Assembly: GCF_014698835.1 (NCBI RefSeq)
Contig: NZ_JACJTU010000006.1
Span: 1 to 64,000 of the forward strand
Length of the DNA: 64,000 nucleotides
DNA from: Nostoc paludosum FACHB-159
GTDB taxonomy: Bacteria > Cyanobacteriota > Cyanobacteriia > Cyanobacteriales > Nostocaceae
Direction of reading: 5' to 3'
Shown: positions 17,818-27,592 of the stretch, one piece after another
How positions within the stretch are numbered: the stretch's first letter is position 1
Layout of the letters: each line of letters begins with the position of its first letter
The notes under the pieces: generated by a model
What the model saw: the letters and a program-made list of their open reading frames with translations, nothing else
Told to the model about the DNA's origin: nothing
Databases searched by the model: none
Made by a program: the position numbers and the translations under genes

Positions 17818-18640
17818 GTGGAATATGCAGTAGTTTTTATGTCGAAAATTTCTAAATTTGCAAATATTTTTCGGCTAATTACGGGTAATAAGTCATTATT
17901 TACACCTTTATTATGAATAATTAATTGTTCATTGGTTGTCCTAATTGAATTATTAAAAAAACTACTTTGTGTTGATTGAAACACGGTATGTTGTATACTT
18001 AAATTCGCCCGTCCAAGAGAAAATGCGTGTTATTTGAATAGACAGAAATTGTTTCGATAAAGTTTCAAAGAAGTTATCTTAAATTTCCGTTAAACGTAAA
18101 TATAGCTCAACAAAATTTGTTAAGCCACCTCACGAAAGTCACTCAATTTGTGAGAATATTAATTATTTATCTATACTGAATAATTATTAATTTATGATGT
18201 TTGTTATTTTCAATACATCAATAACAGTAATAATGGCACTTGGTTCTATGCAAATAGAAGATGAATTTATAGAAGCTAAGACTTCTACTTTGAGAAAAAA
18301 GACCAAATAATAGATGATTTATAGACCACATCTATCTTAGGAAAGATTATTGTATGACTACACAGGGGGTTTAGTGGAGTCGCATCACTAAAGAATATAT
18401 TTTGGTTAACGTGTGCTGAGTTAGCATTTACGTTTGGTTAAAGCTCAATTCTTGTTAACCTTAAAAAAGTCTAATTTCTCAAACCTTTACCCATATCCGT
18501 TGTCGCGATCTGAGCAGTGCGATCGCTTGTCAGTCTAATTCTCTAAAATCTCAATTCAGTACTAAAATTAAACTCTTGTCAGGCTTTATTTGAGTCTGAC
18601 GAAGCCGCTAAAATAACTGACAATTGGAGCAAAGCAACTG
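17818..18640. other. AT-rich spacer, 823 bp, no gene seen
   Basis: No convincing coding region. A 38-codon frame at 18194-18310 (hydrophobic start, charged end) is possible but unsupported. The segment contains the promoter region of aroK and HIP1 octamers near 18505-18530. The length is unusual for this compact stretch, so a small RNA is possible, but I cannot identify one. Confidence 0.5.
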
Positions 18641-19189
18641 GTGAGCAGTTTATTACAAGGAGTCAACCTGTACTTAATTGGTATGATGGGCGTTGGTAAG
18701 ACGACGGTGGGGCGCTTACTAGCAAAACAGCTGGGTTATGGGTTTGTGGATACCGATGATGTTATTGCTCAAGCAGCAGGTAAATCCATCAATCAGATAT
18801 TTGGCGAAGAAGGAGAAGCAGGATTTCGCCAGTTGGAAAGCGATGTCCTGTCACAGGTTTGTGCTTTTACAAAGTTAACCATCGCAACTGGTGGCGGTAT
18901 TGTCTTGCGCCGAGAAAACTGGGGTTACTTACACCACGGTTTGATAGTGTGGTTAGATGCGCCAGTGGAACTAATTTACAGCCGTTTAGCTGAGGATACC
19001 ACAAGACCGCTGCTGCAAGATGCCAATCCTCAACAAAAGTTGCGATCGCTCCTCGAACAACGCCAAGGACTGTATTCCCAAGCCGATCTCAAAATCACCG
19101 TACAAGCAGGAGATACACCCGAAGAAATTGCCACGCGCATACTTGAGGCAATTCCGAGCGTTCTCAAAACACAAGTTTCTCATAATTAA
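18641..19189 (+). CDS. aroK: Shikimate kinase
   Basis: 182-residue P-loop kinase that phosphorylates shikimate at O3 on the way to chorismate, the substrate of MenF and of aromatic amino acid synthesis. Walker A is G-M-M-G-V-G-K-T-T-V-G. The D-T-D-D motif holds the shikimate and Mg site, and F-R-x-L-E, T-G-G-G-I-V and the lid R-P-L-L are present. Translation starts at GTG 18641. The length is normal. Confidence 0.93.
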   Translation: MSSLLQGVNLYLIGMMGVGKTTVGRLLAKQLGYGFVDTDDVIAQAAGKSINQIFGEEGEAGFRQLESDVLSQVCAFTKLTIATGGGIVLRRENWGYLHHGLIVWLDAPVELIYSRLAEDTTRPLLQDANPQQKLRSLLEQRQGLYSQADLKITVQAGDTPEEIATRILEAIPSVLKTQVSHN

Positions 19190-19337
19190 AAACAGAGCGA
19201 TCGCTAAAACAACATAGTTCAATTACAAAGTCAGGACAAATTTGGGCAAAAGAAGCTTTTTGTGGTTCTGTTAAACCATTCCATCACGGTTTTTGCTTTC
19301 CTACAAACCTTTCGCGATCGGCCTATGCCCCATCCCC

Positions 19338-19461
19338 CAATACGGTTCGGTTAAAGGGGAAAGGGAAAAGGGAAAAGGGTAATTTCAAACTTTTTCCCTT
19401 TTCCCCTTACCCTTTTCCCAGCCCACATCAGAGATTAAAAATGCTTATCCGAACCGTATTG
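19338..19461. mobile_element. MITE-like element, 124 bp
   Basis: Terminal inverted repeats CAATACGGTTCGG / CCGAACCGTATTG bound a non-coding core. The core is a long purine-rich stretch (AAAGGGGAAAGGGAAAAGGG) followed by its near complement. The copy interrupts a GCCCCATCCCCC spacer repeat, of which an identical 13-bp piece flanks each side (19326-19338 and 19460-19472). It has no transposase and would depend on one elsewhere. Confidence 0.65.
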
Positions 19462-19567
19462 CCCCATCCCCCATGCCCAATGCCCGATACCCCTTGCCTT
19501 ATTGTTACAGGTTCCAAATTCTTCTACACTGACTGGAATAGGTTTTAACTCTTAACGGCGGCTCCTC

Positions 19568-20464
19568 ATGACGGTCAACGATTCTGAATACATCAGACAA
19601 GCTGAAGCCACTCGTGTGCGTGTACTAAGCGAAGCACTACCTTATATTCAACAATTTGCTGGTCGCACTGTTGTTGTCAAATATGGTGGCGCAGCGATGA
19701 AAGACAGCACACTCAAAGACAAAGTTATCCGCGATATTGTATTCTTATCCTGCGTAGGCTTGCGTCCAATTGTAGTACACGGTGGTGGCCCAGAAATTAA
19801 CAGTTGGTTAGATAAGCTGGGCATCGAACCACAATTTAAGAATGGTCTGCGAGTCACTGATGCCCCCACAATGGATGTGGTGGAAATGGTTTTAGTTGGT
19901 CGAGTTAACAAAGAAATTGTGGCGTTAATTAACCAAGCTGGTGGATTGGCTGTAGGACTTTGCGGTAAAGACGGTAATCTATTTACAGCCCGTCCCCAAG
20001 GTCAAGAAGACATCGGTTTTGTGGGGGAAGTCAGCAATGTAAATATCAAAATTTTAGAAACTCTCGCTGGTAATGGCTATATTCCTGTGGTGTCGAGCGT
20101 CGCCGCAGATGAAACAGGGCAAGCTTATAACATTAACGCCGATACTGTAGCTGGAGAAATCGCCGCAGCACTAGGAGCAGAAAAGTTAATTTTACTCACT
20201 GACACCAGTGGAATTTTAAAAGATTACAAAAATCCGTCTACCTTAATTCCTAAAGTGGATATTCGCGAAGCTCGTGAACTGATTACTGCTGGTATAGTTA
20301 GCGGTGGGATGATTCCTAAAGTCAATTGTTGCGTGCGATCGCTTGCTCAAGGAGTACGTGCTGCACACATCATTGATGGTCGCATTCCCCACGCCCTACT
20401 ATTAGAAATCTTTACTGACGTTGGGATCGGGACAATGATTCTTGGTTCGCAGTTTACATCGTAG
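19568..20464 (+). CDS. argB: Acetylglutamate kinase
   Basis: 298-residue amino acid kinase, the controlled step of arginine synthesis, phosphorylating N-acetylglutamate. Motifs: [35 protein letters not shown] and T-D-T-S-G-I-L. The N-terminal helix (residues 1-25) is the extension typical of hexameric, arginine-inhibited enzymes. In cyanobacteria the signal protein PII binds this enzyme and relieves inhibition when nitrogen is plentiful; that is family knowledge. The upstream spacer holds a MITE-like element. Confidence 0.96.
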   Translation: MTVNDSEYIRQAEATRVRVLSEALPYIQQFAGRTVVVKYGGAAMKDSTLKDKVIRDIVFLSCVGLRPIVVHGGGPEINSWLDKLGIEPQFKNGLRVTDAPTMDVVEMVLVGRVNKEIVALINQAGGLAVGLCGKDGNLFTARPQGQEDIGFVGEVSNVNIKILETLAGNGYIPVVSSVAADETGQAYNINADTVAGEIAAALGAEKLILLTDTSGILKDYKNPSTLIPKVDIREARELITAGIVSGGMIPKVNCCVRSLAQGVRAAHIIDGRIPHALLLEIFTDVGIGTMILGSQFTS

Positions 20465-20466
20465 AA

Positions 20467-20544
20467 GGGCATGGGGCATTGAGCATTGGGCATTGTTTAT
20501 TCTTTCTCCCCCTGCCCCCCTGCCTCCCCTGCTTCCCACTCCCC
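20467..20544. repeat. Two-armed GGGCATT / CTCCCC spacer repeat
   Basis: Three GGGCAT-type units, a short T-rich core, then CCCCTGCC/CCCACTCCCC units. It fills the gap between argB and the convergent gene. Confidence 0.8.
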
Positions 20545-20547
20545 ACT

Positions 20548-20958
20548 CTACCAAGGATAGTTAATAATCACCCGCGATCGCCCACCGCTAAATGGTGTAC
20601 GACGCCATGAGTTATTGATAATCACCGGATTGACTATTGTTGAGTTGCGAATTGTCGGATTAACCAAAGTTGGATTAATCAAGGTGGAATTTCTCACCCT
20701 CTGCCTGATGACAGGATAGGAATAATTGTTGTAGTAATCAATGCGTTGTGGTGTCAATCCTGTTGCTGGGTCTACAGGCATTGGTGTGGAAATGGGGCTA
20801 CCATAAATGAAGGAACCAACAGCAGGCGATCGCCTAATTCCAGAGCCACTATCAATTATAATTATCTCGGCAGATGCTGGAGCGATGGCAGCACTCATAA
20901 CTGCCAAAGATATGCCTGCTCCTAGCCAGCACAATTGTGAATGCTTGATTTTAACCAT
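20548..20958 (-). CDS. Secreted protein with N-[PS]-T pentapeptide-like repeats
   Basis: 136 residues with a clear signal peptide (hydrophobic 10-28, cleavage near A-S-A-E at about 30). The mature part has I-I-I-I-D-S-G-S-G-I-R-R-S-P. From about residue 90 it has a run of five-residue units of the form N-[SP]-[TV]-[LI]-x (about six copies), which is not the A-[DN]-L-x-x pattern of classical pentapeptide repeats. It ends in a basic, aromatic tail. The function is unknown; it is likely periplasmic or outer-surface. Confidence 0.65.
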   Translation of the reverse strand: MVKIKHSQLCWLGAGISLAVMSAAIAPASAEIIIIDSGSGIRRSPAVGSFIYGSPISTPMPVDPATGLTPQRIDYYNNYSYPVIRQRVRNSTLINPTLVNPTIRNSTIVNPVIINNSWRRTPFSGGRSRVIINYPW

Positions 20959-21107
20959 ATGTTTGATAACTTGTATTTGATACCGGACTTTTTAACGAGA
21001 AAATAGCTATAGCTACTTAGTTAAAATTTTAGAAGTTTATTTACTTTCAAGTTGTCAGTCTAGGAAAAGATTTTAAAAAGATTGCTGAAATTGGCAAAAT
21101 TAAAATA

Positions 21108-21671
21108 GTGGTAATTTGTGAGCAGAACGTGAGTGCAGATAGTATAGAAATTGCTAAAACCCGCTACCAGACTGGGAAAATTGCCTTTGAGAATGGGCAA
21201 TATCGCGAAGCTGTAGAGAATTTAGAAAAGGCCAGCGCCTTATTAGCTCGTAATTCTCGTCTTGGAGGTGAAGTCGAAATTACTCTGGTGACTGCTTATG
21301 AAGCAGCTGGACGCACAGATGATGCGATCGCTCTGTGTGAAAGACTCAAACGCCACCCACATTTTGAAACTAGCAAACAAGCGCGACGGATGCTTTATAT
21401 CTTAAAAGCACCAAAGCTCAAAAGGCCAACCGAGTGGATGACTCAAATCCCTGATTTGGGCGCACTACCTGATAACGAACTCAAAATTACTGTTGCTGCT
21501 AAGTCTACTAAATCTCCTCAACAGCAGAAGCCTAAACTTACTGAGCGAGAATTCGTTGACCTTAGTCAAGTTAATACCAAAGATAATCGCTTTATTTGGG
21601 TAGCGTTAATTGCAATAGGTTTAACTATTTTCTACTTGGTTTGGTTGAGTGTTTCCGCAGGGACTGTTTAA
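21108..21671 (+). CDS. TPR-containing membrane protein
   Basis: 187 residues. Residues about 15-90 form two helix pairs with TPR spacing (Y-Q-T-G-K-I-A-F-E-N-G-Q-Y-R-E-A-V-E-N-L-E-K-A, then T-A-Y-E-A-A-G-R). A linker with P-Q-Q-Q-K-P follows, and a single C-terminal membrane helix (about 162-182). It is probably tail-anchored with the TPR in the cytoplasm, acting as a protein-interaction module. The start is GTG at 21108; a second GTG at 21129 is possible. The role is unknown. Confidence 0.65.
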   Translation: MVICEQNVSADSIEIAKTRYQTGKIAFENGQYREAVENLEKASALLARNSRLGGEVEITLVTAYEAAGRTDDAIALCERLKRHPHFETSKQARRMLYILKAPKLKRPTEWMTQIPDLGALPDNELKITVAAKSTKSPQQQKPKLTEREFVDLSQVNTKDNRFIWVALIAIGLTIFYLVWLSVSAGTV

Positions 21672-22111
21672 TACTCGATTCACCACCACTCCAGATTGTG
21701 ATTTTAAAGCTTTTCTTAATCTGCTAACGAAACCAGATTTGTGGACTTGATGCCCTCAATTTTGATGGCATTGTTTTTCCCTCTACAGCGCGATTAATGG
21801 CGTTTGTATACGTAAAGAATTAGCCTTTTTGGGTTGAGGGCGAGTTTTTCACACAAACATATAAGAGTGCTATGGGAATTTAACAAAGCTATAGGCACTC
21901 TGATGATTTTTGAATGTTTCTGATAAGGTTAATCAACACTCAGCATAAAATTAGGAAAGCTTTTGAGCAGTTTCTCAACAGGAGCCAGTCTGTTGCAAAG
22001 TTTCCCAAAATTGTAGCAACTGGGAAGAAACCTTTAACACCAGATTGCCTTCCGTTGAGGTAAAAGTCAAGATTGGTTAAAAAGTTTGACTTTTGTGGAG
22101 ATTTATAGTTT
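21672..22111. other. Spacer, 440 bp, nothing recognised
   Basis: AT-rich spacer between two plus-strand genes. A minus-strand frame at 21940-22221 overlaps the next gene's start antisense and is taken as spurious. No terminator or RNA gene is evident. Confidence 0.5.
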
Positions 22112-23014
22112 ATGCGTTCTTCAATTTTAGGAAAAATTTTCTTGTCGTTGATTAGACCATTAAGGTTTGTATTGGCAAAGATAAAATTTCTTTTGCCACG
22201 AATTAGTCGAAATCGAATCAACCGATTTTTTCCAATCCCAAATCCTATTTTGTGGCTAGTAGTGTTAACATCCCTACTACTTTCTGGTTGTGTTAAGTAT
22301 GATGTGGGAGTTAACTTTAATAACTCAAATAGTGGTGAATTAGTACAACATATAAAATTAGGAGAGCAGCTAACGAGTTTTAGTGGCGATTATGTATACG
22401 AATGGTTAAATAGCGTAGAGCGACGTGCCCGGAAGCTTGATGGTAAAGCGCAGCGAGTTTCTCAAGAAGAAGTTATTGTAACAATTCCTTTTAGCAGTGG
22501 TGGGGAATTGCAAGAAAAGTTCAACCAATTTTTTAACTCGCGTGTTAATCAAGTCTCTGAGCCTGTGCAAAGTGAATCTGGCTCAGAATTACCAAAAATT
22601 GAATCAAACGTAATTTTGGAGCAAAACAATTTTTTACTGTTAGTAAAAAATCGCTTGATTTATGATTTGGATTTGCGATCGCTGTCTTTAATTTCTAACA
22701 AAGGAAACGTCCTAGCTAACGCTGGTTCGATTCTCGATTTGGAATTTGCTCTCAAGACTCCTTGGGGAGTAAAAAATCTTCCACAAACTGAAACTGCAAT
22801 TGAGCCACAAAAGAATGGCAATCAACTGCTGTGGAAACTCAAAATCGGCGAACTAAATCACATTGAAGCCGTTTTTTGGCTTCCCAGTCCCCTTGGTATT
22901 GGTGCATTTTTTATTATTCTGTTTGTCTGGGGAGGATTGTATTTAAGATACAACTTTATGCCAGATCCCAGGATTCAGTTTTCTCCCAAAGTACCAGCAA
23001 CTCAACAACAGTAG
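22112..23014 (+). CDS. DUF3153-like lipoprotein with C-terminal membrane helix
   Basis: 300 residues. A long basic N-terminus leads to a hydrophobic stretch ending in the lipobox L-L-L-S-G-C (Cys near residue 60), followed by V-K-Y-D-V-G-V-N-F. The C-terminal region has a membrane helix (about 262-282) after V-F-W-L-P-S-P-L-G-I-G. This layout is that of the DUF3153 family found across cyanobacteria. It is probably attached to the plasma membrane with its domain outside. Translation may begin at a later Met, since 60 residues before the lipobox is long. The function is unknown. Confidence 0.7.
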   Translation: MRSSILGKIFLSLIRPLRFVLAKIKFLLPRISRNRINRFFPIPNPILWLVVLTSLLLSGCVKYDVGVNFNNSNSGELVQHIKLGEQLTSFSGDYVYEWLNSVERRARKLDGKAQRVSQEEVIVTIPFSSGGELQEKFNQFFNSRVNQVSEPVQSESGSELPKIESNVILEQNNFLLLVKNRLIYDLDLRSLSLISNKGNVLANAGSILDLEFALKTPWGVKNLPQTETAIEPQKNGNQLLWKLKIGELNHIEAVFWLPSPLGIGAFFIILFVWGGLYLRYNFMPDPRIQFSPKVPATQQQ

Positions 23015-23043
23015 AATATTGATACATCCAAAATTATCAGTTT

Positions 23044-23071
23044 AGCCGATGAAAAATACATCGGCTTTTTT
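23044..23071 (+). terminator. Rho-independent terminator
   Basis: The stem AGCCGATG/CATCGGCT has a 7-base loop and is followed directly by TTTTTT. It lies 30 bases after the DUF3153-like gene's stop. Confidence 0.9.
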
Positions 23072-23349
23072 AATGATAAAATTCTCTAAGCAAAGAATAT
23101 AAATTGTCCGGAATACGGATAAAATCTGCTTTAATTTTTCAACTTATTTACTTAAACTGGGAATGGACACAGATGTGAGGAATAAGTATTTTCAAGTTGC
23201 AGGCGAGTTTTTTACACTATCAAATAGAAGCTCTATAGTTACTTTTTGGTAACTACTTTACTTAGTAAGTATTTACTTTTAGTATCTGACGTAATGCTTG
23301 GCAATTTAGAACCAAAAGCAGTAAATCCTAGCCAACAAGGAGATAATTG

Positions 23350-23973
23350 GTGGCAAACATCTTACATATTGATTCCAGTCCCCGTAGCGAACGATCGCAC
23401 TCCAGAGAACTATCTAAGGAATTTATCACTGCTTGGAAAGCAGCGCATCCTGAAGATGCGATCGCCTATCGAGATTTAGGGCGTCACCCAGTTCCTCACG
23501 TTGACGAACCTTGGATTGCAGCTGCATTTTCCCCGCCAGAAACCCACACCCCAGAATTAGCCGAAGCGCTGCGAATTTCAGACGAGTTAATTGATGAATT
23601 TTTAGCTGCCGATCGCTACGTCTTTGGAGTGCCAATGTATAACCTTAATATACCTTCCACTTTTAAGGCTTACATCGACCAAATCGTTCGCGTTAACAAG
23701 ACTTTTGCTGTGGATGCTCAAGGCGGCTATAAAGGGTTAGTCGAGGGTAAAAAGGCAGTTATCATCACCGCTCGTGGCGGTAACTTTAGCCCGACATCCC
23801 CTTTGGCAGCCTATGACTTCCAAGAACCATACCTACGGACGATTTTCGCCTTTATCGGGCTTACAGACATTCAATTTATTAACGCTAATAGCTTGAATGA
23901 AGGTGATGCCACTCGTACCGAATCTTTAGCAGAAGCACGGACAGCAATTCAAGATTTGATTGCTCAGTGGTAA
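23350..23973 (+). CDS. azoR: FMN-dependent NADH-azoreductase
   Basis: Flavodoxin-fold quinone/azo reductase of the AzoR (AcpD) family, 207 residues, reducing quinones or azo compounds with NADH through FMN. Visible motifs: I-D-S-S-P-R-S-E-R-S-H-S (FMN phosphate loop), G-V-P-M-Y-N-L-N-I-P-S and T-A-R-G-G-N-F. The GTG at 23350 is chosen over the TTG at 23347 because AAGGAG (23337-23342) then lies 7 bases upstream. The 335-bp spacer before it holds the terminator of the previous gene and is otherwise featureless. Confidence 0.9.
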   Translation: MANILHIDSSPRSERSHSRELSKEFITAWKAAHPEDAIAYRDLGRHPVPHVDEPWIAAAFSPPETHTPELAEALRISDELIDEFLAADRYVFGVPMYNLNIPSTFKAYIDQIVRVNKTFAVDAQGGYKGLVEGKKAVIITARGGNFSPTSPLAAYDFQEPYLRTIFAFIGLTDIQFINANSLNEGDATRTESLAEARTAIQDLIAQW

Positions 23974-23976
23974 GAA

Positions 23977-24052
23977 GGGACTGGGAACTAGGGAATAGGG
24001 ATTCGGAAGATTTTCTGATACCTAGTACCCAGTTCCCAGTCCCCAATCCCTA
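23977..24052. terminator. Inverted repeat between convergent azoR and pdxH
   Basis: GGGACTGGGAACTAGGG and its near complement (CCCAGTTCCCAGTCCCC) can form a long hairpin between the two convergent genes. The right arm contains the pdxH stop codon. It could act as a bidirectional terminator but lacks clear T-tracts; it is a repeat-derived sequence. Confidence 0.5.
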
Positions 24053-24694
24053 TGGTGACAACCGCTGAATTTTCCAACAGCCATTATCTAAATGGCTGTA
24101 GAGTAAGCGATCGTGCAGACGGCTAGAACGTCCTTGCCAAAATTCGATTTCTGTGGGGATCACTCGTAAACCTCCCCAATGAGGTGGACGAGGGATCTCT
24201 TGATTTTCATATTGGTTCTTAAACTCTTCCATACGTCGCTCAAGAACTTCTCGGCTTTCTAACACTTCGCTTTGATTAGATACCCATGCACCCAAACGAC
24301 TGTTGACAGGACGACTGTGAAAATATTGGTCGGACTCAGCTTCAGAAACTTTCTCTACATAACCACAAATCCGCACTTGACGTTCCAGTTCCGCCCACCA
24401 GAAAACTAAAGCTGCCTGGGGATTTTCTGCCAGTTCTTGCCCTTTATGACTGTTATAGTTGGTGAAGAAGGTAAAGCCCCGTTCGTCAAAATCTTTAAGC
24501 AGTACCATTCTGGCTGAAGGCTTACCATCTGGTGTAGAGGTAGCAATGGTCATGGCATTGGGTTCGGGAAGCTGGGCCGATACTGCCTGCTCGAACCACT
24601 TTCTAAACTGAATAAAAGGATTAAGGTCAACTTCAAGTTCGCTCAAACCTTCCAAGGTGTAGTCTTTGCGAAGGTCTGCTACAGTTTTGTCCAT
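24050..24694 (-). CDS. pdxH: Pyridoxamine 5'-phosphate oxidase
   Basis: 214-residue FMN enzyme that oxidises pyridoxine/pyridoxamine phosphate to pyridoxal phosphate. Motifs: [43 protein letters not shown] and the C-terminal [11 protein letters not shown]. The length is normal. The stop codon lies in a spacer repeat arm. Confidence 0.95.
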   Translation of the reverse strand: MDKTVADLRKDYTLEGLSELEVDLNPFIQFRKWFEQAVSAQLPEPNAMTIATSTPDGKPSARMVLLKDFDERGFTFFTNYNSHKGQELAENPQAALVFWWAELERQVRICGYVEKVSEAESDQYFHSRPVNSRLGAWVSNQSEVLESREVLERRMEEFKNQYENQEIPRPPHWGGLRVIPTEIEFWQGRSSRLHDRLLYSHLDNGCWKIQRLSP

Positions 24695-24812
24695 TTTAAT
24701 TTGCTTCCTTGCTATCAGATAGTCTAATAGATACCTTTGTTAAAAATATCTACGATCGCGATCGACACTAACGCCAGTTTTACAATTTATCTCAAGGAGT
24801 CCTAAAAACAGA

Positions 24813-25907
24813 TTGCCTCAGATGCGCCGTTCTGCCTCCCTTAAACGTCTGTTAATCTATGGTCTGAGCGGTCCGCTGATCGCTCTCAATGTCTGGTTGC
24901 TATCGGTGCTTTTTCGTTATTTCCAGCATCCAATTAGCATTTTGAGCATTGCAGCAATTCTGGCTTTTTTACTAAATTATCCGGTTAAGTTCTTTGAACG
25001 CGCTCGGATTACTCGCACTCAAGCGGTGAGTGTTGTTTTACTTGCCACTTTAACCATTTTGGTAATCCTGGGCGTGACGCTAGTACCAATGGTGATTGAC
25101 CAAACAACCCAATTATTAAATAAGATTCCTGATTGGTTAACTGCTAGTCAAGCAAATCTAGAGCAGGTTGAGGCGCTGGCCAAGCAACGACGTTTACGTT
25201 TGGATTTGAGGGTTGTGAGCGGTCAAATCAATGCCAACATTCAGAATGTAGTGCAACAACTAGCTTCTGGTGCAGTGGGATTTGCTGGAACGCTATTGTC
25301 AGGATTATTTGACGTAGTGCTAATAATTGTGCTGGCGTTTTATATGCTTTTGTATGGCGATCGCGTTTGGTATGGTTTGGTAAATCTTTTACCCTCTGAT
25401 ATAGCAGATCCCCTGACTGCATCTTTGCGGCTAAATTTCCAAAACTTCTTCCTCAGCCAGTTGTTGTTGGGACTATTCATGGTAACAACCTTGACCCCAA
25501 TTTTTCTAGTCTTGAAGGTACCTTTTGCTCTGTTGTTTGCCATACTAATCGGGCTTTCAGAACTCATTCCCTTTATTGGAGCATCTCTAGGCATCGGTCT
25601 AGTGACGATTCTGGTATTGTTACAAAATTGGTGGTTAGCAGTTCAAGTTGCCGTGGTATCAATTATCATGCAGCAGGTTAAAGATAATCTATTAGCTCCC
25701 AGATTACTTGGCAATTTTATCGGACTCAATCCCATCTGGATTTTTGTTGCTATTTTGATGGGGTATGAGATTGCTGGATTGTTGGGGACACTTGTTGCTG
25801 TTCCCATTGCTGGTACTATCAAAGGCACTTTTGATGCCATCAGAAGCGGGAAATCAAGTGAATTTGTATCAACAGTCACTATCACTCACGATCCACCCCT
25901 TGATTAA
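24813..25907 (+). CDS. AI-2E family transporter
   Basis: 364-residue polytopic membrane protein of the AI-2E (UPF0118, TqsA/PerM-like) family. About eight membrane segments surround a large middle loop (about 95-150). The conserved C-terminal features are S-E-L-I-P-F-I-G-A-S-L-G and Q-Q-V-K-D-N-L-L-A-P-R-L-L-G, followed by G-L-N-P-I-W. Family members export a range of small solutes, and the substrate cannot be told. The start is TTG 24813 or ATG 24822; AAGGAG at 24794-24799 lies 13 or 22 bases upstream, so the choice is uncertain. Confidence 0.85.
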   Translation: MPQMRRSASLKRLLIYGLSGPLIALNVWLLSVLFRYFQHPISILSIAAILAFLLNYPVKFFERARITRTQAVSVVLLATLTILVILGVTLVPMVIDQTTQLLNKIPDWLTASQANLEQVEALAKQRRLRLDLRVVSGQINANIQNVVQQLASGAVGFAGTLLSGLFDVVLIIVLAFYMLLYGDRVWYGLVNLLPSDIADPLTASLRLNFQNFFLSQLLLGLFMVTTLTPIFLVLKVPFALLFAILIGLSELIPFIGASLGIGLVTILVLLQNWWLAVQVAVVSIIMQQVKDNLLAPRLLGNFIGLNPIWIFVAILMGYEIAGLLGTLVAVPIAGTIKGTFDAIRSGKSSEFVSTVTITHDPPLD

Positions 25908-26025
25908 ATTAGATAATTTAGTAAATATTCAATGCCGTTTAAGAATTGTGGCGTGCCTATTGTCGCTGTGTACCCAAAGTATTTAATAGTCAAGCAATGC
26001 GAATAATTTTTTAGGAGAATGGAAA

Positions 26026-26190
26026 ATGCAAAAGTATATATGTACTGTTTGTGGTTATATTTACGACCCACAAGCAGGTGATGAAGACGGCGGTATAGCA
26101 CCAGGAACAGACTTTGGAAGTATCCCAGATGATTGGGTCTGTCCAACTTGCGGCGCCCAAAAATCAGACTTTGAACTTTATGAAGAGTGA
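26026..26190 (+). CDS. Rubredoxin
   Basis: 54-residue iron protein with the two Fe-binding knuckles C-T-V-C-G-Y (Cys 6 and 9) and C-P-T-C-G-A (Cys 39 and 42). The intervening Y-D-P-Q-A-G-D and I-P-D-D-W-V are also present. It is a soluble one-electron carrier; it lacks the C-terminal membrane helix of the photosystem-associated RubA type. TTAGGAGAATGG lies just before the ATG, giving a good Shine-Dalgarno sequence. Confidence 0.93.
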   Translation: MQKYICTVCGYIYDPQAGDEDGGIAPGTDFGSIPDDWVCPTCGAQKSDFELYEE

Positions 26191-26338
26191 AGATATAGCA
26201 ACTGCCAGCTAGGTTAGGACATAAACTAATGCTAAAACCCCAACACCAGTAAACTTTCAAACCTGTTGCCTATTGCCTGTTCCCTGTTCCCCGGTATAAC
26301 AGCTAGCCTAGAGAGTAGATGCCTGAAAAGAGATATTT

Positions 26339-27592
26339 TTGAAATTGCTACCGTTACAAATTGTAGTTATTGGGGGTGGGGCAGCGGGTTTTTTTGGCGC
26401 GATCGCTTGTGCTAAAGTTAACCCTGATGCCCAAGTTACTTTAATCGAAGCTAGTCGCCAACCCCTAGCGAAAGTCCTTATTTCTGGTGGCGGACGCTGT
26501 AACGTCACTCACGCTTGCTTCGATCCTGGGGAATTAGTGCAAAATTACCCCAGAGGCGCGAAAGCTTTGCGCGGCGCTTTTACTCGGTTTCAAGCTCAAG
26601 ATACAGTAGCTTGGTTTGCTAAACACGGAGTCTATTTAAAAACTGAAGCCGATGGTCGGATGTTTCCTGTTACCAACACTTCAGAAACAATTGTAGAATG
26701 TCTGATTAAAGCGGCAGCGACATCTGGAGTCAAACTTCGCATCGGTACACCCGTAACTTCAGTAAAACGCACTTCTAAAGACCACGGGTTTGATATCCTG
26801 TTGAAGTCGGGAGAAACAATAAAATGCGATCGCCTACTTCTTGCTACCGGTAGTAGCTTGATAGGTTATAAAATTGCTAGAGAGTTAGGACATAAAATTG
26901 AATCACCCGTTCCCTCTTTATTTACCTTCAATATTCTCGATCCAAAGCTGAGGGAGTTAGCAGGAATTAGCGTTGACACCGTACAATTGCGGTTATCTGT
27001 AGGTGGCAAGTCTCAATTACAACAAACTGGTCCGTTACTGATTACTCATTGGGGTTTGAGTGGCCCGGCTGTTTTAAAGCTTTCTGCCTGGGGTGCAAGA
27101 GTTCTACACGAAAGCCGCTATCAAGCAACATTATTAATTAATTGGTTGCCTGGTTTGCAACAAGAACAAGTGCGAGAACAAATTTTAGCAGTCAAGAATG
27201 AATGGGCAAAAAAAGCGATCGCATTGCATCGTGGTGTTGACCTGCCGCATCGTCTGTGGCAATATATCATTGCCCGCGCAGGTATTACCACAGAGGATCG
27301 TTGGGCGGGAATATCTAATAAAACGTTAAATCTGTTAGTCCAAGAACTCACCCAGGGGCAATATTTAATCAGTGGCAAAGGAGTTTTTAAAGAAGAATTT
27401 GTTACTTGTGGCGGTGTCAATCTCCAAGAAGTAAACTTTAAAACAATGGAAAGTAAGCTAGTTCCTGGGCTTTATTTTGCTGGAGAAATTTTAGATATTG
27501 ATGGTGTGACTGGCGGCTTTAACTTCCAAAGTGCTTGGACAACGGCATATTTAGCCGGCAATGCAATGGGAACCGAACTGTCGCACATTTAA
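26339..27592 (+). CDS. Flavoprotein of the HI0933/YhiN family
   Basis: 417-residue NAD(P)/FAD-dependent oxidoreductase. The N-terminal dinucleotide fold G-G-G-A-A-G-F-F-G-A is followed by the family signature S-G-G-G-R-C-N-V-T. The middle has T-H-W-G-L-S-G-P, and the C-terminus has T-C-G-G-V and F-A-G-E-I-L-D-I-D-G-V-T-G-G-F-N. The substrate is unknown for the family. Translation starts at TTG 26339. The gene lies 148 bases downstream of rubredoxin on the same strand; a functional link is possible but not shown. Confidence 0.85.
   Translation: MKLLPLQIVVIGGGAAGFFGAIACAKVNPDAQVTLIEASRQPLAKVLISGGGRCNVTHACFDPGELVQNYPRGAKALRGAFTRFQAQDTVAWFAKHGVYLKTEADGRMFPVTNTSETIVECLIKAAATSGVKLRIGTPVTSVKRTSKDHGFDILLKSGETIKCDRLLLATGSSLIGYKIARELGHKIESPVPSLFTFNILDPKLRELAGISVDTVQLRLSVGGKSQLQQTGPLLITHWGLSGPAVLKLSAWGARVLHESRYQATLLINWLPGLQQEQVREQILAVKNEWAKKAIALHRGVDLPHRLWQYIIARAGITTEDRWAGISNKTLNLLVQELTQGQYLISGKGVFKEEFVTCGGVNLQEVNFKTMESKLVPGLYFAGEILDIDGVTGGFNFQSAWTTAYLAGNAMGTELSHI

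Noticed and set aside
18194..18310. 38-residue small protein in the spacer before aroK
   Set aside because: A start and stop exist, but there is no Shine-Dalgarno sequence, no recognised small photosynthesis protein and no neighbour support; it was not listed as a gene.
21940..22221. Minus-strand 93-codon frame
   Set aside because: It runs antisense into the start of the DUF3153-like gene, has poor codon use and no recognised motif.
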